Part shown: piece after piece, positions 61,060-64,000 of the stretch
Layout: each line of letters opens with the position of its first letter
How positions within the stretch are numbered: the first letter of the stretch is position 1
Assembly (NCBI GenBank): GCA_900541645.1
Contig: UQKQ01000001.1
Location: 323,860-387,859 of the forward strand
Origin: an uncultured Collinsella sp.
GTDB lineage: Bacteria; Actinomycetota; Coriobacteriia; Coriobacteriales; Coriobacteriaceae
DNA length: 64,000 nt
Direction of reading: 5' to 3'
Notes under the pieces: model-generated
Told to the model about the DNA's origin: nothing
The model's input: only the letters and a program-made list of their open reading frames with translations
Databases searched by the model: none
Translations under genes and position numbers: made by a program

Positions 61060-62478
61060 CTAGAAGATTCGGCGCAGGTCTCCGCGGTTGAGGGACTCGT
61101 CGAAGAGGTGCTTGAATACCACACTGCCGTGCAGGCCGTCGTGCTCGAACTCGTTGGTTACCCAGGCGTGCGAGTTGCCCACGCGGCTGAGCGTGTCGAG
61201 CTGCAGACTCGAATCGACGTACATGTCATCGAAGTACACCGCGGCCTGGAGCGGCACCTCGTTGCAGGCCAGGCGCTGCGGGTCATAGATCTTGTCCCAG
61301 CTGGTGTCTTCCATCAGCAGGTCCATGGCGGGCTTGAAGGGCTTGAGCTCGGGCATCTGCTCGAACATCCACGGGTACATGGCCTCGCCGGTAAACATGA
61401 GCGGGCGCGCGAGGGTGTCGAACTCGGCGTGGTGTGCCTTCTCTTCAGCTGCGGCCCAGCCAATGGGCATAGTGTCACCGTCGGCGTATATGAACTCCTG
61501 CAGCGTCCAGTACAGCGGATTCGTGCGCGTGTTGGTGCGCTCGAAGGCGCGCATCAAAAAGCTGTCGGATACCGAGGAGCCGCAGCTCAGCGTACCGTCG
61601 CCTGTAACAAACGCGTGATCGATAATCCAATGCATGCGCTCAAAGCTCGGCTTCATGCCAAAGTCGCTGCCCATGAGCTGTAGGCGCTCGACCGTCATTG
61701 GCGAGCCGTCGGGCAGTACGGGCTTCTGAGCCTCGAGCGCATCGGCCAGGGCTGCCACGCGCTCGACATCGGCGGGGTAACGGTCGTAATACTGCTGCGT
61801 CTTGGCGGCCATGCGCGGGAAGGTGTGCGCGTAGACCTCGCTGGCGCTCGCCGGCACGTGCGGAATGCCGCCGCAGGTAAAGCTTGCCGCCACGCCCTCG
61901 GGGAAGAGCGACAGATAGCTCAACGTCAAAAAGCCGCCGTAGCTCTGCCCGAGTGTGACCCAGGGCTTGCCGCCAAAGCCCACCAGGCGCAGGTACTCAA
62001 AATCGCGCACGATGGAGCTGGCGAGGTGACGCTTGAGGAAGTCCGCCTGCGAGCGGGCCGCATCGGAGCTTGCCGCCTCGGCGCGCTCGCCCAGTGCGGC
62101 AATCGTGCGCCCGTCTACACAGCTGCTGCGCCCGGTACCGCGCTGGTCGGGCAGCACGACGCGGAAATGCTTGACGGCCTCTTCGATCCAGCCATCGCTT
62201 GTGGGCGACAGCGGACGCGGGCTCTCGCCACCGGGGCCACCCTGCAAAAAGAGAAGGAGCGGCAGGTCGTCGTTGATGCGGTCGGGTGCGCAAACCACAC
62301 GGTAGAAGAGCTTGATGCTCTCGGGCGCGCCGGCGATGGGTGTCGGTATAGCGCCGCGGCGCATGGTGCTGCCGACGGCCAGGAGCATCGGCTCCAGGCC
62401 GCGCCAGTCGAGGGGGACGTCGATGCTGTGGTCCTCGACATACAGGCCGGGGACGTGGTACGAAGTGATGAGGGCCAT
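61060..62478 (-). CDS. S33 family alpha/beta-hydrolase peptidase, proline iminopeptidase-like
   Basis: A 472-residue alpha/beta hydrolase. Nucleophile elbow GQSYGG has Ser179; LQGGPGG (79-85) is the oxyanion and substrate loop; a late HDGLHG holds a candidate catalytic His. The HGGPG-type loop and length match S33 prolyl aminopeptidases of the alpha/beta-hydrolase cap type. It is encoded opposite to and between proB and proA. ATG 62478 (MALITSYHVP) follows GGAAGACTC; a longer start at 62559 lies in a poorly coding segment. Confidence 0.8.
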   Translation of the reverse strand: MALITSYHVPGLYVEDHSIDVPLDWRGLEPMLLAVGSTMRRGAIPTPIAGAPESIKLFYRVVCAPDRINDDLPLLLFLQGGPGGESPRPLSPTSDGWIEEAVKHFRVVLPDQRGTGRSSCVDGRTIAALGERAEAASSDAARSQADFLKRHLASSIVRDFEYLRLVGFGGKPWVTLGQSYGGFLTLSYLSLFPEGVAASFTCGGIPHVPASASEVYAHTFPRMAAKTQQYYDRYPADVERVAALADALEAQKPVLPDGSPMTVERLQLMGSDFGMKPSFERMHWIIDHAFVTGDGTLSCGSSVSDSFLMRAFERTNTRTNPLYWTLQEFIYADGDTMPIGWAAAEEKAHHAEFDTLARPLMFTGEAMYPWMFEQMPELKPFKPAMDLLMEDTSWDKIYDPQRLACNEVPLQAAVYFDDMYVDSSLQLDTLSRVGNSHAWVTNEFEHDGLHGSVVFKHLFDESLNRGDLRRIF

Positions 62479-62590
62479 GTGAGTCTTCCGTTCGTTGCGG
62501 TGTTTCGGGTTGACCAATTCTACCGCCGCGGGCGAGGCCATGCGCAAATCGGCTACCATGGTTGCAAACTTCTAGGAGAAAGGGCCGCCC

Positions 62591-63877
62591 ATGTCGGTCG
62601 ATATAGCCACGTATGTTCACGATCTTGCCGTTGCCGCTAAGGCAGCGTCGGCCTCGCTTGCCACGGCGAGCGACGAGCAGCGCCAGGAGGCCGTGCGCGC
62701 CATGGCCGCAGCACTGCGCAACGGTGTCGATTGCATCATTGCCGCCAACGAGCTCGATATGTCTGCCGCGCGCGATGCGGGCACCTCGGCCGGACTGCTC
62801 GACCGCCTGCTGCTGACGCCCGAGCGCGTTGAGGGCATGGCCGCCGGCCTGGAGAAGCTCGCTGAGCTGCCCGATCCCGTCGGCCGCGTGCTCGATCACC
62901 GCGTGCTTGCAAGCGGTGTGGACCTTACGCGCGTGAGTGTGCCGCTGGGTCTGGTTGCCATGGTCTACGAGGCACGTCCCAACGTGACGGCCGACGCCGC
63001 TGGCATCTGCATCCGCACCGGCAACGCCTGCATCCTGCGCGGCGGCTCGCTGGCCTACCACTCGTGCGCCATGATTGCCGAACTGCTGGCCGATGCGCTT
63101 GAGGCCCAGGGTTTCCAGCGCGAGGCCGTCTCGATGATCGAGTCTACCGACCGCGAGGCAACCGGCGAGCTCATGAAGCTCCGCGGCGTCGTCGATGTGC
63201 TCATTCCGCGTGGCGGTGCGGGCCTGATCCAGCGCTGCGTGCGCGAGTCGCTCGTTCCGGTGATCGAGACGGGCACGGGTAACTGCCACATCTACGTGCA
63301 TGAATCCGCCGACTTCGATAAAGCGCTCAATATTATCGTCAACGCTAAGACGCAGCGCGTGGGCGTGTGCAATGCCGCCGAGTCGCTGCTGGTCGACCGT
63401 GCCGTGGCCGATGCGTTTTTGCCTGCGGTCGTGGTCGTGCTGCATGACCACGGCGTGCTCATTCACGGCGACGAGGCCACGTGCGCCGCATGCGCCGACG
63501 CCGGGCTTGCCGAGGGCGATGACTACGTCGCCGCGACTGAGGAGGACTGGGGCCGCGAGTATCTGGCGCTCGAGATGAGCGTGAAGGTCGTGGCAAACGA
63601 GGACGAGGCCATCGCGCACATCAACCGCTACGGCACGATGCACTCCGAGGCCATCGTTGCCGAGGACACGGATGCTTGCGAGCGCTTCCTGGACGCGGTC
63701 GATGCCTCGGCCGTGTACGCCAACGCCAGCACGCGCTTTACCGACGGCGGCGAGTTTGGCCTGGGCGCCGAGATCGGCATCTCGACCCAAAAGCTCCACG
63801 CCCGTGGCCCCTTTGCTGCCGAGGCCCTCACCACCTACAAATACAAGCTCCGCGGCACCGGCCAGGTCCGCCCCTAA
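62591..63877 (+). CDS. proA: Glutamate-5-semialdehyde dehydrogenase
   Basis: A 428-residue NADPH-dependent enzyme, second step of proline synthesis, reducing glutamyl-5-phosphate. Catalytic Cys232 lies in ETGTGNCHIYV; RGGSLAYHSC and VTADAAGICIRTGN are the cofactor regions. Length and motifs match ProA. GAGAAAGGG lies ahead of ATG 62591. It is separated from proB by the S33 gene on the other strand, so the two proline genes are not one transcript. Confidence 0.94.
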   Translation: MSVDIATYVHDLAVAAKAASASLATASDEQRQEAVRAMAAALRNGVDCIIAANELDMSAARDAGTSAGLLDRLLLTPERVEGMAAGLEKLAELPDPVGRVLDHRVLASGVDLTRVSVPLGLVAMVYEARPNVTADAAGICIRTGNACILRGGSLAYHSCAMIAELLADALEAQGFQREAVSMIESTDREATGELMKLRGVVDVLIPRGGAGLIQRCVRESLVPVIETGTGNCHIYVHESADFDKALNIIVNAKTQRVGVCNAAESLLVDRAVADAFLPAVVVVLHDHGVLIHGDEATCAACADAGLAEGDDYVAATEEDWGREYLALEMSVKVVANEDEAIAHINRYGTMHSEAIVAEDTDACERFLDAVDASAVYANASTRFTDGGEFGLGAEIGISTQKLHARGPFAAEALTTYKYKLRGTGQVRP

Positions 63878-63891
63878 ACCCCTCGTAAACG

Positions 63892-63933
63892 AAAACCGCC
63901 ACAAAGGTGCCTGTCCCCTTTGTGGCGGGTTTT
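63892..63933 (+). repeat. Palindromic repeat (copy 7), GCC variant
   Basis: AAAACCGCCACAAAGG (63892-63907) faces CCTTTGTGGCGGGTTTT (63917-63933), spacer TGCCTGTCC. Together with the T-tail it can terminate proA. Confidence 0.85.
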
Positions 63934-64000
63934 GGGGGCGGGGGGGGGTAGGGCCCGGAGGGGTCGCGGGCGGGGGGGGAGGGGTGCGTGGCCGCCTTGG
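63934..64000. other. G-rich low-complexity window end
   Basis: The last 67 bases are dominated by G-runs, the longest about nine. They show no gene. Such a run at a window or contig edge is prone to read errors, so its exact length should not be trusted. Confidence 0.5.

Overview
The window is high-G+C bacterial DNA with strong Shine-Dalgarno sites and some GTG/TTG starts. Gene content and the recurring ACCACCACAAAGG palindromes fit a gut Coriobacteriia genome, most likely Collinsella or a close relative; this is inferred from remembered family content, not from a search.

Layout. 1-9,600: partial DegV, a HAD phosphatase, a PepV-like peptidase, the phosphate importer pstSCAB, an ABC-F ATPase and a Cof-type phosphatase. 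9,600-13,100: metal homeostasis, with a DtxR-type regulator, then on the minus strand an ArsR/SmtB repressor, a CxxC metal-binding protein and a Zn/Cd-type P1B ATPase that share recognisable operators. 13,100-24,000: a DUF559/AbiEi-like protein, a DEDDh exonuclease, a His-rich heavy-metal exporter, YaiI, an HdeD-like membrane protein, a nitroreductase, tandem histidine phosphatases, a DUF1015-like protein, an M20 peptidase and a second DUF559/AbiEi-like paralogue. 24,200-26,640: serine biosynthesis (serC-serA).

27,060-43,275 is the main accessory region, a type 1 BREX anti-phage locus in the order brxA-brxB-brxC-pglX-pglZ-brxL plus two unrecognised downstream genes. Three things stand out. 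(i) pglX is split into an 831-residue methyltransferase half and a 322-residue C-terminal half. Between them lies a translationally coupled 230-residue protein with an RNALAH (Rx4H) HEPN-type motif. (ii) The end of the methyltransferase half (target-recognition region) and the inserted gene are clearly AT-rich against GC-rich flanks, as if an imported specificity cassette carried a toxin-like gene into the methyltransferase. (iii) brxA has a G9 tract just after its start (in frame here) and brxC has a G7 tract where the reading frame breaks, suggesting slipped-strand on/off switching or a sequencing error. The HEPN gene inside a modification enzyme resembles the arrangement of PrrC-type anticodon nucleases in type I restriction loci, so a guard or abortive-infection role is a testable guess.

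43,400-64,000 is mostly housekeeping: a K+/H+ antiporter with RCK_C domains, a PPP-type phosphatase, a polysaccharide flippase, pckA, a B3/B4-domain protein, MarR, DegV, an MGMT-type protein, trpS, a WecA/MraY-family transferase, a PflX-type radical SAM protein, tRNA-Ala(CGC), pncB, and proB and proA separated by an opposite-strand S33 peptidase. Two 123-nt elements with 18-nt terminal inverted repeats (43,397 and 46,490), seven copies of a short palindrome, other long inverted repeats and one candidate structured RNA occupy the intergenic spaces.
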